From positions 1 to 28,309 of the forward strand of contig DAOMZV010000009.1 of assembly GCA_035400705.1 (NCBI GenBank): a stretch of 28,309 nt of DNA, read 5' to 3'. Numbering within the stretch: position 1 is the first letter of the stretch; each line of letters begins with the position of its first letter. Of the stretch, positions 9,059-15,761 are shown in pieces. The translations under genes and the position numbers were made by a program. The DNA is from GWC2-40-17 sp035400705 (GTDB lineage Bacteria > Patescibacteriota > Patescibacteriia > Magasanikbacterales > UBA10003). The notes under the pieces are model-generated. The model ran no database searches. It was not told the DNA's origin and saw only the letters and a list, made by a program, of their open reading frames with translations.

Positions 9059-9469
9059 CTAATTTTTTTTATTTTGAGGATAAGTAATATTGGGTTCCCC
9101 ACTATAAATTGGTTTGAGCCAGTTGTGTTTTTTAGTTGATTCTCTTTGTACGGCCAATAAAATTTCTTCCCAGGAGGAAAATTTTCTAACATCCAACCCA
9201 AAAATATCTATTTTTTTAAATAAATGAATAATATTTAAATTAGCCACAGCCTGACGCACACCGGAAAAACTTCCTCTACCTTCTAAAAGAACTAGGGCGG
9301 TAAGATTATTTAATCGCAAATTATTGGCAGCCAAGAATTTTTTTAAAGACAATAAAAAATTAGGGTGTTTCCCAGTATATCGTATTTTTTTACATACTTT
9401 AGCGTTTTCTAAAAAAAAGAAAGTCAAAATCCCAACTTCTGTCAAGTCTGTTAAAATGATCCGTGACAT
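9059..9469 (-). CDS. Short, divergent TsaB-like protein (t6A biosynthesis family)
   Basis: A 136-residue protein that aligns by eye with the N-terminal half of TsaB/YeaZ, the TsaD partner in making N6-threonylcarbamoyladenosine on ANN-decoding tRNAs. The key similarity is LTALVLLEGRGSFSGVRQAV (56-75), matching the family GPGSFTGLR block, preceded by the expected spacing from the N-terminus. The tail (IYSGEPNITYP) resembles the YLREP-like end of full TsaB. It is much shorter than the usual roughly 210-230 residues, and the N-terminal ASKHA strand is altered (ILTDLTEVG in place of a LAIDTST-like start). It may keep only the TsaD-docking half, or have lost the role. Its place in an envelope operon gives no help. 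Moderate confidence in the family, low in the function. Confidence 0.6.
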   Translation of the reverse strand: MSRIILTDLTEVGILTFFFLENAKVCKKIRYTGKHPNFLLSLKKFLAANNLRLNNLTALVLLEGRGSFSGVRQAVANLNIIHLFKKIDIFGLDVRKFSSWEEILLAVQRESTKKHNWLKPIYSGEPNITYPQNKKN

Positions 9470-9471
9470 AA

Positions 9472-10080
9472 TTAAAAAATATTTTTATTGACTTTTATTT
9501 TATCAATAAGCAATAAATTTTTTTTGTCAAGCAAATCAGATAAAAATTTATCAGCGACATCGCGTCGATAAAGGAATTCCTTGGTTTTCATTAAAGTATA
9601 ACGAACTTCCTCGCCTATCTCTTTTTCAAATTTTTTTATCACCTGTTCTATTCCTTTAGAAGACAAGGAACCAACTAATAAAATATCAACTAAGGAGTTT
9701 CTATCACCAACAAACCGACCACTTAAAAGCAAAAATTCTATTCCCGGCCATTCTTTTAAAGAAGCAATAAAATTTTGTTCACGAGAAAATTTATCCTTAA
9801 GCAACAAGCTTTCTAATTCTTTTACTAAAGCGCCTCGAGAATTAAGAGAGAAAAATTTTTTCTTATCAGCTCCAGCTCCCCTATCTTTTCCTTCTAATTT
9901 ATTTTCTTTAACCGCGATGATTTCAGCAGCTGTCAAATGGTCTATTTCTCGCCTAACAGCATTAATCGGTACCTCTAATTTACGAGAAATTTCTCTAACA
10001 AAAAAAATCTTGTCGGGATTGCTTAAAAATAATTTTAATAATTTTAAACGAGTTTTTGAACCAAAAAGGTGTTCAAGCAT
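9472..10080 (-). CDS. Winged-helix protein with nucleotidyltransferase-like domain
   Basis: A 202-residue protein with an N-terminal winged-helix domain (about 1-75: LFGSKTRLKLLKLFLSNP, then the recognition-helix region VREISRKLEVPINAVRREI). It is followed by a region resembling the minimal nucleotidyltransferase fold, with GRFVGDRNSLVDILLVG matching the G-S...S-x-D-h-D pattern only loosely. The frame is open to 10137, but a promoter lies at 10154-10126, so a start at 10137 would be upstream of the transcript; ATG at 10080 gives the usual MLEHLFGSKTR opening. It is first in the operon ending at mreB, so it may be an autoregulator acting on the divergent promoters. The missing clear catalytic Asp pair argues against an active transferase. 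Confidence 0.65.
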   Translation of the reverse strand: MLEHLFGSKTRLKLLKLFLSNPDKIFFVREISRKLEVPINAVRREIDHLTAAEIIAVKENKLEGKDRGAGADKKKFFSLNSRGALVKELESLLLKDKFSREQNFIASLKEWPGIEFLLLSGRFVGDRNSLVDILLVGSLSSKGIEQVIKKFEKEIGEEVRYTLMKTKEFLYRRDVADKFLSDLLDKKNLLLIDKIKVNKNIF

Positions 10081-10104
10081 GTAATTAAAGTTAAAGGCTA
10101 ATTC

Positions 10105-10133
10105 TTGTGCCTTAAATTTAAATTTAGTATAAT
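10105..10133 (+). promoter_or_regulatory. Promoter for the 740-aa plus-strand gene
   Basis: TTGTGC (10105-10110), a 17-bp spacer and a perfect TATAAT (10128-10133). The predicted start point is near 10140, giving a leader of about 48 nt before the ATG at 10188. No clear Shine-Dalgarno is visible. It overlaps the opposing promoter, so the two probably compete. Confidence 0.65.
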
Positions 10134-10154
10134 ACAAACAGCTATAAATTTCAA
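10126..10154 (-). promoter_or_regulatory. Promoter for the envelope operon (10080 to 5121)
   Basis: On the minus strand TTGAAA (10154-10149) and TATACT (10131-10126) are 17 bp apart. The expected start point is near 10119, placing the first usable ATG at 10080. Its -10 shares bases with the -10 of the divergent promoter. Confidence 0.65.
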
Positions 10155-10187
10155 GACAAAAAAATTTTCTACTTCAATCAGTCTTAT

Positions 10188-12410
10188 ATGATGGACAGAC
10201 CGGAATTAAATACTTTTTTAGTTCAACCGCCTAGTAAAGATAGGTCGCAAATTGTTATTTTTTTAGGACCGGCTATTCATGGTGGAATTAATAAAGAAAG
10301 AATCTTTATTCTGGCAGAAATACCATCTTCTAATTTTGAATTTAAAAATCAAATTCAGATTTTTATCAATCAATTAGCCAAAAAATATCAGGAACTGGAA
10401 AAAGAAAACCCAATTATTGCTTTTGAAAATTCTCTGGAATGGGCCAATAGGGAATTAAAAGAAAATTTTGAACCTAGTGAGTTAATTCAATTGAGTTTAA
10501 TTTTTGGCGGCTTGCGCAATGAACAATTGCAGTTTGCTGCTGGAGGAAAAAATAATGCCCACATTTTCTATCGGGATCAAGAGGGTTACAAAAATACTGA
10601 TTTATTAAAAAACTATTCCACGGAAAATACCGAAACTAATATTTTCTTTGCTAATTTGATTTCTGGATCGATTCACCAAAATAATTTTGTTCTTTTTTCC
10701 ACTCCCACAGTCTTAAACTATTTGACTATTGATAGATTGCAAAAAATCATAACTAGCAATAAAACCGATGAGATCGGAGCTCGACTTGAGGATTTACTCA
10801 GCCAAATAGAAAATAAAGTTTCTTTTGGCGGTATAATTATTTCCTGGGCTGAAGATAAGAACACTAACCTACCTAAATCTACTTTCAAACTAACACCTAA
10901 TGAGTCAATTGGGCGTCTTTTGCGGCAACAAAAAGAAACTGACCAAATTATGTCTCCAGCCGTATTACAAAGTATTAAAAAATATTTACAAAACAAAAAA
11001 AATAAAAATACTGTTGCTACTGAAGAAGAAAAGAAAACTCTCCAAAAAATAAACAAAATATACCATCGTCTTAATGGTTGGCCGGGAAAAATTTCTGCTG
11101 CCTGGCAAAAAATATTGTTAACACTGGGGAAAATAATTTATGGAACACTTATTTTTTTAAAAAATATTTTTAAAAAAATTATCTATTTAGATATTCGTTC
11201 GCCACATAAAGTTTTGACCTACTGCCAGAGACTTCCTTCTCAAATTGGTTTGTTTATCAAAAAACAAATTATTGCCATAAAAATTAAATTTTTATCTTTA
11301 AGTCTTAAAAAACGTATCTTATTTTCCCTAACTTTTGTCTCTCTAGTTTTTTTAATCATTAGTTTATTATTAATTTTTTCTAATTTAAAAACCAATCATT
11401 CTTCTACTGCCTACAACCAGACATTAGAACAAATTAAAAATCAAATTGGTGAGGCCGAATCTTATTTAATTTATAAAAATGAGGATAAGGCGGGACAACT
11501 AATTAAGGAAATTAAAGTTTCTTTAGATAGACTGCCAGTCAATTCTGAAAATCAAAAAAAGAGTAAAGAAGAGCTCACTGATTCTCTTCAACCTTTGATT
11601 TATAAAATACAAAAAATTCAACAAGTTTCGTCAACTTTAGAACTTGATTTGTCTAAACTAGGTCTAACCAATAAACCAGAATCCTTAATAAAAACAGTAT
11701 CGTATTTTGTTTTTTTAACTCCTAAGTCTTCAACGATCAACTTATACAATAGGATCTCTAAAAAAAATATTGAGATCAAAAATGAGCAAATTACTTCTTG
11801 GAAAAATGTTTCCCTGCAAAAAGATGAAACGATTTTAATTATTTACAATGATGATTCCTTAACTCAATTTGACCCAGAAACGCAAACTTTTACTCTTAAA
11901 GATGCTAGTTGGCCAAACAAGGATCGACAAATTTCTTTAGTCGCTACCTATAATTCCAAACTATATTCTCTTGATAGCAAGAACAACCAGATTTTTAAAC
12001 ATTTTCCTTCTACTACTGGTTTTGGCAAGGGAGAAAATTGGATAAATCCTAATTCAGAAATAAATTTTTCCGATGCTGTCTCTATGGTAATTGATGGTAA
12101 TATTTATGTGGCTAGAAAAAATGGACAAATCTATAAACTGGAATCGGGTAATCTAATTTCTTTTGATATTAATTTTCTTGACCCCGTCTTAACTTCTATA
12201 AAAAATATTTATACTAAAAATGGTTCTGATTTATTATTTGTTTTAGACAGAGAAAAACAACGGGTCATAATTTGGAACAAAAAAAATAACAAATTAATTT
12301 CTCAACTCACCTCTTCGGAATGGACCGACTTAAACGATTTGGTTGCTGATGAAAAAGAGGGGAAAATTTATCTGTTAAACAACCTGAATATTTTAAGTGT
12401 TAAATATTAA
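10188..12410 (+). CDS. Membrane protein with PP2C-like (degenerate) N-terminal domain and exported C-terminal domain
   Basis: I do not recognise a named family for this 740-residue protein. Residues about 20-225 follow the order of strands seen in PPM/PP2C domains: LSLIFGGLRNEQLQFAAGGK (102-121) sits where PP2C has the strand leading to its GDS-R motif, then NFVLFSTPTVLNYLTI (166-181) where the SDGL segment occurs, and SFGGIIISW at the end. The metal-binding aspartates (DG, GD, SDG) are absent, so an active phosphatase is unlikely. A basic linker (about 265-375) leads to one transmembrane helix (about 377-399). The remaining 340 residues begin with a helical segment and continue with repeats that look like a beta-propeller (IIYNDDSLTQFDPETQTF, LYSLDSKNNQIFK, IYVARKNGQIYKLE). 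This suggests an inside sensor or pseudoenzyme joined to an outside propeller. It is the only large plus-strand gene here, divergent from the envelope operon. Confidence 0.6.
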   Translation: MMDRPELNTFLVQPPSKDRSQIVIFLGPAIHGGINKERIFILAEIPSSNFEFKNQIQIFINQLAKKYQELEKENPIIAFENSLEWANRELKENFEPSELIQLSLIFGGLRNEQLQFAAGGKNNAHIFYRDQEGYKNTDLLKNYSTENTETNIFFANLISGSIHQNNFVLFSTPTVLNYLTIDRLQKIITSNKTDEIGARLEDLLSQIENKVSFGGIIISWAEDKNTNLPKSTFKLTPNESIGRLLRQQKETDQIMSPAVLQSIKKYLQNKKNKNTVATEEEKKTLQKINKIYHRLNGWPGKISAAWQKILLTLGKIIYGTLIFLKNIFKKIIYLDIRSPHKVLTYCQRLPSQIGLFIKKQIIAIKIKFLSLSLKKRILFSLTFVSLVFLIISLLLIFSNLKTNHSSTAYNQTLEQIKNQIGEAESYLIYKNEDKAGQLIKEIKVSLDRLPVNSENQKKSKEELTDSLQPLIYKIQKIQQVSSTLELDLSKLGLTNKPESLIKTVSYFVFLTPKSSTINLYNRISKKNIEIKNEQITSWKNVSLQKDETILIIYNDDSLTQFDPETQTFTLKDASWPNKDRQISLVATYNSKLYSLDSKNNQIFKHFPSTTGFGKGENWINPNSEINFSDAVSMVIDGNIYVARKNGQIYKLESGNLISFDINFLDPVLTSIKNIYTKNGSDLLFVLDREKQRVIIWNKKNNKLISQLTSSEWTDLNDLVADEKEGKIYLLNNLNILSVKY

Positions 12411-12418
12411 AAGATACA

Positions 12419-12451
12419 AAAAACTCCTGCAAAACTTAGCAGGAGTTTTTT
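12419..12451. terminator. Bidirectional intrinsic terminator between the 740-aa gene and rplL
   Basis: A 12-bp stem (12419-12430 with 12439-12450; core ACTCCTGC/GCAGGAGT) with an 8-nt loop. T-runs follow it in both readings, fitting the two genes that converge here. Confidence 0.9.
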
Positions 12452-12459
12452 AAACGATC

Positions 12460-12858
12460 TTATTTTAAGACAACTTTACCACCAGCTTCTTCAATTTTCT
12501 TTTTAATGGATTCAGCAGTGGCTTTGTCAGCACCTTCTTTAACCATCTTAGGAGCGCCATCAACTAAAGCTTTGGCGTCGGCTAAACCTAAACCAGTAAT
12601 TTCGCGCACAACTTTAATCACGTTGATTTTGTTGGCACCGGCTTCAGTCAATTCTACATCGAAAGAAGTTTTCTCTTCTGCAGCAGGGGCGGCAGCGGCT
12701 CCAGCAGCCATGGCCATAACTGGGGCGGCAGCGGAAACACCAAATTTTTCTTCTAAGACTTTAACCAATTCGGCTAAGTCTAAAACTGACAATTTTTCGA
12801 TTTGTTCAACGAGAGCTTTGAATTTCTCAGGAACAATCACATTTTTTTCTTCACTCAT
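12460..12858 (-). CDS. rplL: Ribosomal protein L7/L12
   Basis: Stalk protein of the large subunit that recruits translation GTPases. The 132 residues contain the N-terminal dimerisation domain (about 10-43, LAELVKVLEEKFGVSA), an alanine-rich flexible hinge (about 44-62) and the C-terminal factor-binding domain with the conserved run INVIKVVREITGLGLADAKA and a GGKVVLK end. It starts 12 nt after rplJ and ends just before a terminator, so the two form a closed operon. The N-terminal extension (about 10 residues before the usual start of domain I) is slightly longer than in E. coli. Confidence 0.98.
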   Translation of the reverse strand: MSEEKNVIVPEKFKALVEQIEKLSVLDLAELVKVLEEKFGVSAAAPVMAMAAGAAAAPAAEEKTSFDVELTEAGANKINVIKVVREITGLGLADAKALVDGAPKMVKEGADKATAESIKKKIEEAGGKVVLK

Positions 12859-12870
12859 ATTTGTATTAAA

Positions 12871-13401
12871 TTAAGCTGTTGCTTTTTTATCTTTATAAGC
12901 ATTAATAACTTGAACAAGCCCACGCAAATTACCAGCCAAAATATTAACAAAGCCGGAAATAGGAGCTTGAATAGAACCAACCACTTTAGACAAGAGTTCT
13001 TCACGACTAGGTAAGGTGGCCAAAACTTTCACATCGTTAACCGAAATAAAAGCATTTTGCCAAACACCTCCCAAGAGGGCCATCTTGTCATTGGTTTTCG
13101 CGAATTTAGTGATAATCTTCACCGTATCCAAATTTTCTCCAAAGTCAAAATTTAAACCAATAATGTTACCAGGCAAAGACTTGACATCAAAATTGATGCC
13201 AGCTTCTTTAAAAGCCAAGTTCATTAAGGTTTTTTTAACTACAGCGCAATCCGCGTTGTTTTTGGATAATTCGCGTCTTAAATTGGTAATTTCTTTAACT
13301 TTTAAACCTTTGAAATCAGTTAAAACAACCATTTTAGATTCTTTTAAAACGTCAACCAAGGTTTCAACTACCAATTTTTTTTGATTTTTGCTTTTAGGCA
13401 T
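12871..13401 (-). CDS. rplJ: Ribosomal protein L10
   Basis: Anchors the L7/L12 stalk on 23S rRNA. The 176 residues start with the usual lysine-rich segment and the block VLTDFKGLKVKEITNLRREL, then NADCAVVKKTLMNLAFKEAG; the C-terminal helix for L12 dimers is at about 140-172. L10 with L12 usually represses its own operon by binding the mRNA leader, and a matching leader is present upstream (see the entry at 13402-13574). Confidence 0.97.
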   Translation of the reverse strand: MPKSKNQKKLVVETLVDVLKESKMVVLTDFKGLKVKEITNLRRELSKNNADCAVVKKTLMNLAFKEAGINFDVKSLPGNIIGLNFDFGENLDTVKIITKFAKTNDKMALLGGVWQNAFISVNDVKVLATLPSREELLSKVVGSIQAPISGFVNILAGNLRGLVQVINAYKDKKATA

Positions 13402-13574
13402 AAGAATAAATTCATATTTATCTCACTGTTTTTACCAGTCCAGATAAATAAAAAATCTGTGTTTGACCACAGACAAAACGGTTGGCTTCGACCTAATAAT
13501 TACCTAAAAATCAAGGCAAATTAGCTAACCTCAGCAGGAAATTAAAGCTTTAAAGCTGCCTGCTATCTATGGTT
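13402..13574 (-). ncRNA. L10 leader (autoregulatory mRNA leader of rplJL)
   Basis: The roughly 170-nt leader from the predicted start point (near 13574) to the rplJ ATG contains the recognisable L10 leader fold. An outer AACC/GGTT pairing (13571-13574 with 13527-13530) and a stem AGCAGG/CCTGCT (13559-13564 with 13533-13538), offset by unpaired bases as in the L10-binding kink-turn region, enclose a small AGCTTT/AAAGCT hairpin. In this family the L10-L12 complex binds here to repress translation or trigger attenuation. A terminator-like hairpin lies further down the leader. Confidence 0.75.
13451..13474 (-). terminator. Attenuator-like hairpin in the rplJ leader
   Basis: On the minus strand TCTGTG (13473-13468) pairs with CACAGA (13461-13456) around a 6-nt loop and is followed by TTTTTTATTT. 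It lies between the L10-binding element and rplJ, with no gene upstream of it inside the transcript, so it probably ends part of the transcripts under excess L10. Confidence 0.65.
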
Positions 13575-13580
13575 AAAAAC

Positions 13581-13609
13581 AGTATAAACAATTAAAGCAA
13601 ACTTGTCAA
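13581..13609 (-). promoter_or_regulatory. Strong sigma70-type promoter of rplJL
   Basis: Perfect TTGACA (13609-13604), a 17-bp spacer and TATACT (13586-13581, 5/6) on the minus strand. The -35 box overlaps the stop codon of the upstream FMN reductase gene (13606-13608). Confidence 0.85.
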
Positions 13610-14130
13610 GTGTTTAATTTTTTAGCATAACTAACTAATTCATCAAGCATGGTTTTGATTCGACCACTTAAAGACGGGTCCTTAATTTTATCGCCTTCAA
13701 AAAGATTTTGAATTCCTGAAAAATAAACTGCTTCCCGAATTGGAATTAGACGAAATTCTATGGCCACCTGCCTTAACTGCTCCACCATTCTAGAACCACC
13801 TAACCCTCCTGCTGAAACCCCGCAAATACCTAAAAGTTTGCCAGCATATTCCTGATATAAAGAATCTAACATTAGTTTTAATTCTCCGGGATAACCGTGA
13901 TTATATTCTGGTGCTACAATAATTAAACCCGCCGCAGTAGTTAATTTTTGGGCAAATTTTTTAGCTGAATCTGTTTGTTTAGTACTATCAGTTAAACCAA
14001 AGAGATAATCTCTAACATCTAATAATTCACTTTCCAAACCATATTTTAGAACCTCCTCTAAAACAAACTTAGCTGCTTTTTCAGATTGACGCCCTTCGCG
14101 GGCCGTCCCTAAAATGACTGGTATAAACAT
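13606..14130 (-). CDS. NADPH-dependent FMN reductase (flavodoxin-like fold)
   Basis: A 174-residue flavoprotein of the SsuE/YieF/ArsH superfamily that reduces FMN, quinones or similar acceptors with NAD(P)H; the true acceptor cannot be told. The N-terminal phosphate-binding loop ILGTAREGRQSEKAAKF (6-22) and the family signature PEYNHGYPGELKLMLD (74-89) are both intact, and GVSAGGLGGSRMVEQLR (about 104-120) continues the flavin site. It is the last gene of the 16487-13606 run. No terminator follows it before the rplJ promoter, so readthrough into the ribosomal operon is possible. Confidence 0.9.
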   Translation of the reverse strand: MFIPVILGTAREGRQSEKAAKFVLEEVLKYGLESELLDVRDYLFGLTDSTKQTDSAKKFAQKLTTAAGLIIVAPEYNHGYPGELKLMLDSLYQEYAGKLLGICGVSAGGLGGSRMVEQLRQVAIEFRLIPIREAVYFSGIQNLFEGDKIKDPSLSGRIKTMLDELVSYAKKLNT

Positions 14131-14139
14131 AAATAAATT

Positions 14140-14286
14140 TTAACAAGCACACTTGCCTTTTAATCCAGATCGACAACAAGTGGCCTTAATATTTTTTATT
14201 TTTGCCTGACCAACTACCCTAACTTGACTAGAGCTAGTAAAAGCAACTTTGCTTGGAGTAGATTTTTTACGAGAATAATTTTTCAT
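14140..14286 (-). CDS. Small protein (48 aa) with C-terminal cysteine cluster
   Basis: An ATG at 14286 opens a 48-codon frame ending with TAA at 14140-14142. The N-terminus is basic and serine/threonine-rich (MKNYSRKKSTPSKVAFTSSS), and the end carries four cysteines in CCRSGLKGKCAC. It occupies the space between xseB (20 nt away) and the FMN reductase (9 nt away) in the same direction, with spacing typical of a real gene in this compact operon. No family is recognised. The Cys pattern could bind a metal or form disulfides; this is inference only. Confidence 0.6.
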   Translation of the reverse strand: MKNYSRKKSTPSKVAFTSSSQVRVVGQAKIKNIKATCCRSGLKGKCAC

Positions 14287-14306
14287 ATTTTTTAAATCAT
14301 AAAAAA

Positions 14307-14573
14307 TTAAAATAAAGTATTATCATCCTCATCCTTATTTTGTTCGTCTCTATTGGGAATCTCTCCTTCTTCAAATTTAATTTTAATCTGTTTCACTTTA
14401 TTTTCTACATTGGCTAAATATTTTTTTAAATCCTGAACTAATTTAATCCCCTCTTCAAATTTTTTTACCCCTTCTTCTAAATCCACATCGCCTTTTTCAA
14501 ACCACTCTACAATTTTTTGCAACTCACCATAAACTTTGGAAAAATTGGTTTTACTAGTTGTTTTAGCTGACAT
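14307..14573 (-). CDS. xseB: Exodeoxyribonuclease VII small subunit
   Basis: Small subunits wrap the large subunit's long helices to form exonuclease VII, which degrades single-stranded DNA from both ends. The 88 residues contain the XseB core (about 12-66): FSKVYGELQKIVEWFEKGDV, then DLEEGVKKFEEGIKLVQDLK and a KVKQIKI segment. The acidic tail (about 70-88) is variable in the family. It starts 3 nt after xseA, the normal gene order. Confidence 0.95.
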   Translation of the reverse strand: MSAKTTSKTNFSKVYGELQKIVEWFEKGDVDLEEGVKKFEEGIKLVQDLKKYLANVENKVKQIKIKFEEGEIPNRDEQNKDEDDNTLF

Positions 14574-14576
14574 ATT

Positions 14577-15758
14577 TTATTTATTTAATTCACTAATTTT
14601 AGCCGATAAGCTACCTTGACTTAATTCTACCATAATTTCTTCTCCTTTCGCCACTTCCGTAATCCGACGAACAATTCCTTTTTTACTCCGAACAATACTA
14701 TAACCTCTTTTCAAAAGATTTTTAGGATCTAAATTAAGTAACAGTTTTTGCCAACTATTAATTTTTTCTCCGTAGCTTTTAAGATGAAAAAAATAATGAT
14801 CAAAATTATGATTTAATTTTACGAATAAATCGTGGCACCTAATTAACGGCTCTCGAGCATGATGTTCTATTTTAGAAAAAATTTGATTCACTTGATAATT
14901 TAAATTTTTAACTTGATAATTTAAAGTACTAATCATTTGTTCGGTGGTAAAATCTAATTCTGTTATAATTTCTCCTCGGCTCGGAGTGATTAATTCGGCA
15001 GCATTAGAAGGAGTAGAAGCGCGAACATCAGCCACATATTCTGCTAAACATTCATCCCGTTCATGACCGATCCCGCAGACCACCGGCACACGACAACCAT
15101 AAACCGCTCTCGCTACATCTTCACTATTAAAAGCAATTAAATCTTCCAAAGAACCTCCACCTCTAGTTAAAACACAAATATCATAATCCACGGAATGATC
15201 ATTTAACCATCGAAAGGCATTAGTTATTTCTTTTACTGCGCCCTGACCTTGTACGGCCACAGGTAACAAATCAATTTCTACCCCGCCCCAACGATTATTT
15301 AAAATACGAATAAAGTCAGAATAGGCTGCTGCTTCTGGCGAAGTGATCAGAGCTATCTTAGCTGGAAATTTAGGTAGTGATCTTTTTCGCGTTTGTTCAA
15401 ACAAGCCTTCCGTTTCTAACTTTTTTTTTAGTAACTCGTAAGCTTTTTTTAAAGCGCCCTCGCCAACCAATTCTAAGGTGTTAACCGTAAAAGACATTTT
15501 ACCGGATTTAGCATAAACCTTGGGGTAACCAGTAATCCTCACCTTCATTCCATCAACCACTGGTTGTTTAATATTCCACACTGTTGCAAAACAAGAAACT
15601 AAGCCAGTTTCATCTTTTAAATCAAACCAAATCCATTTTTGTTGAGACACTTTATAATCCGCCACTTCGCCTTCAATCACAATAGTATGGTAAGGATCGA
15701 GTGCAATTAATGTGTCATTTAAAAATTGAAGATATTCGGAAACAGAAAAAACTTTCAT
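14577..15758 (-). CDS. xseA: Exodeoxyribonuclease VII large subunit
   Basis: Catalytic subunit of exonuclease VII. The 393 residues begin with an OB-fold ssDNA-binding domain (about 1-100), followed by the nuclease domain containing the family blocks TRGGGSLEDLIAFNSEDVAR (about residues 198-217) and VPVVCGIGHERDECLAEYVA, then ASTPSNAAEL. The usual GHETD motif reads GHERD here, a one-residue change whose effect is unclear. A coiled-coil region (about 265-340) shorter than in E. coli (456 aa in total) precedes the C-terminal GYSIVRSKKG segment. It is 3 nt downstream of the L,D-transpeptidase gene. Confidence 0.95.
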   Translation of the reverse strand: MKVFSVSEYLQFLNDTLIALDPYHTIVIEGEVADYKVSQQKWIWFDLKDETGLVSCFATVWNIKQPVVDGMKVRITGYPKVYAKSGKMSFTVNTLELVGEGALKKAYELLKKKLETEGLFEQTRKRSLPKFPAKIALITSPEAAAYSDFIRILNNRWGGVEIDLLPVAVQGQGAVKEITNAFRWLNDHSVDYDICVLTRGGGSLEDLIAFNSEDVARAVYGCRVPVVCGIGHERDECLAEYVADVRASTPSNAAELITPSRGEIITELDFTTEQMISTLNYQVKNLNYQVNQIFSKIEHHAREPLIRCHDLFVKLNHNFDHYFFHLKSYGEKINSWQKLLLNLDPKNLLKRGYSIVRSKKGIVRRITEVAKGEEIMVELSQGSLSAKISELNK

Positions 15759-15761
15759 AAA

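Noticed and set aside
10081..10137. Upstream extension of the winged-helix gene to an ATG at 10137
   Set aside because: The promoter at 10154-10126 places the transcript start downstream of that codon, and the protein family opens with MLEHLFGSK-like sequence.
12506..13384. Long plus-strand open frames opposite rplL and rplJ
   Set aside because: They are antisense to well-identified ribosomal protein genes and show no domain or ribosome site.
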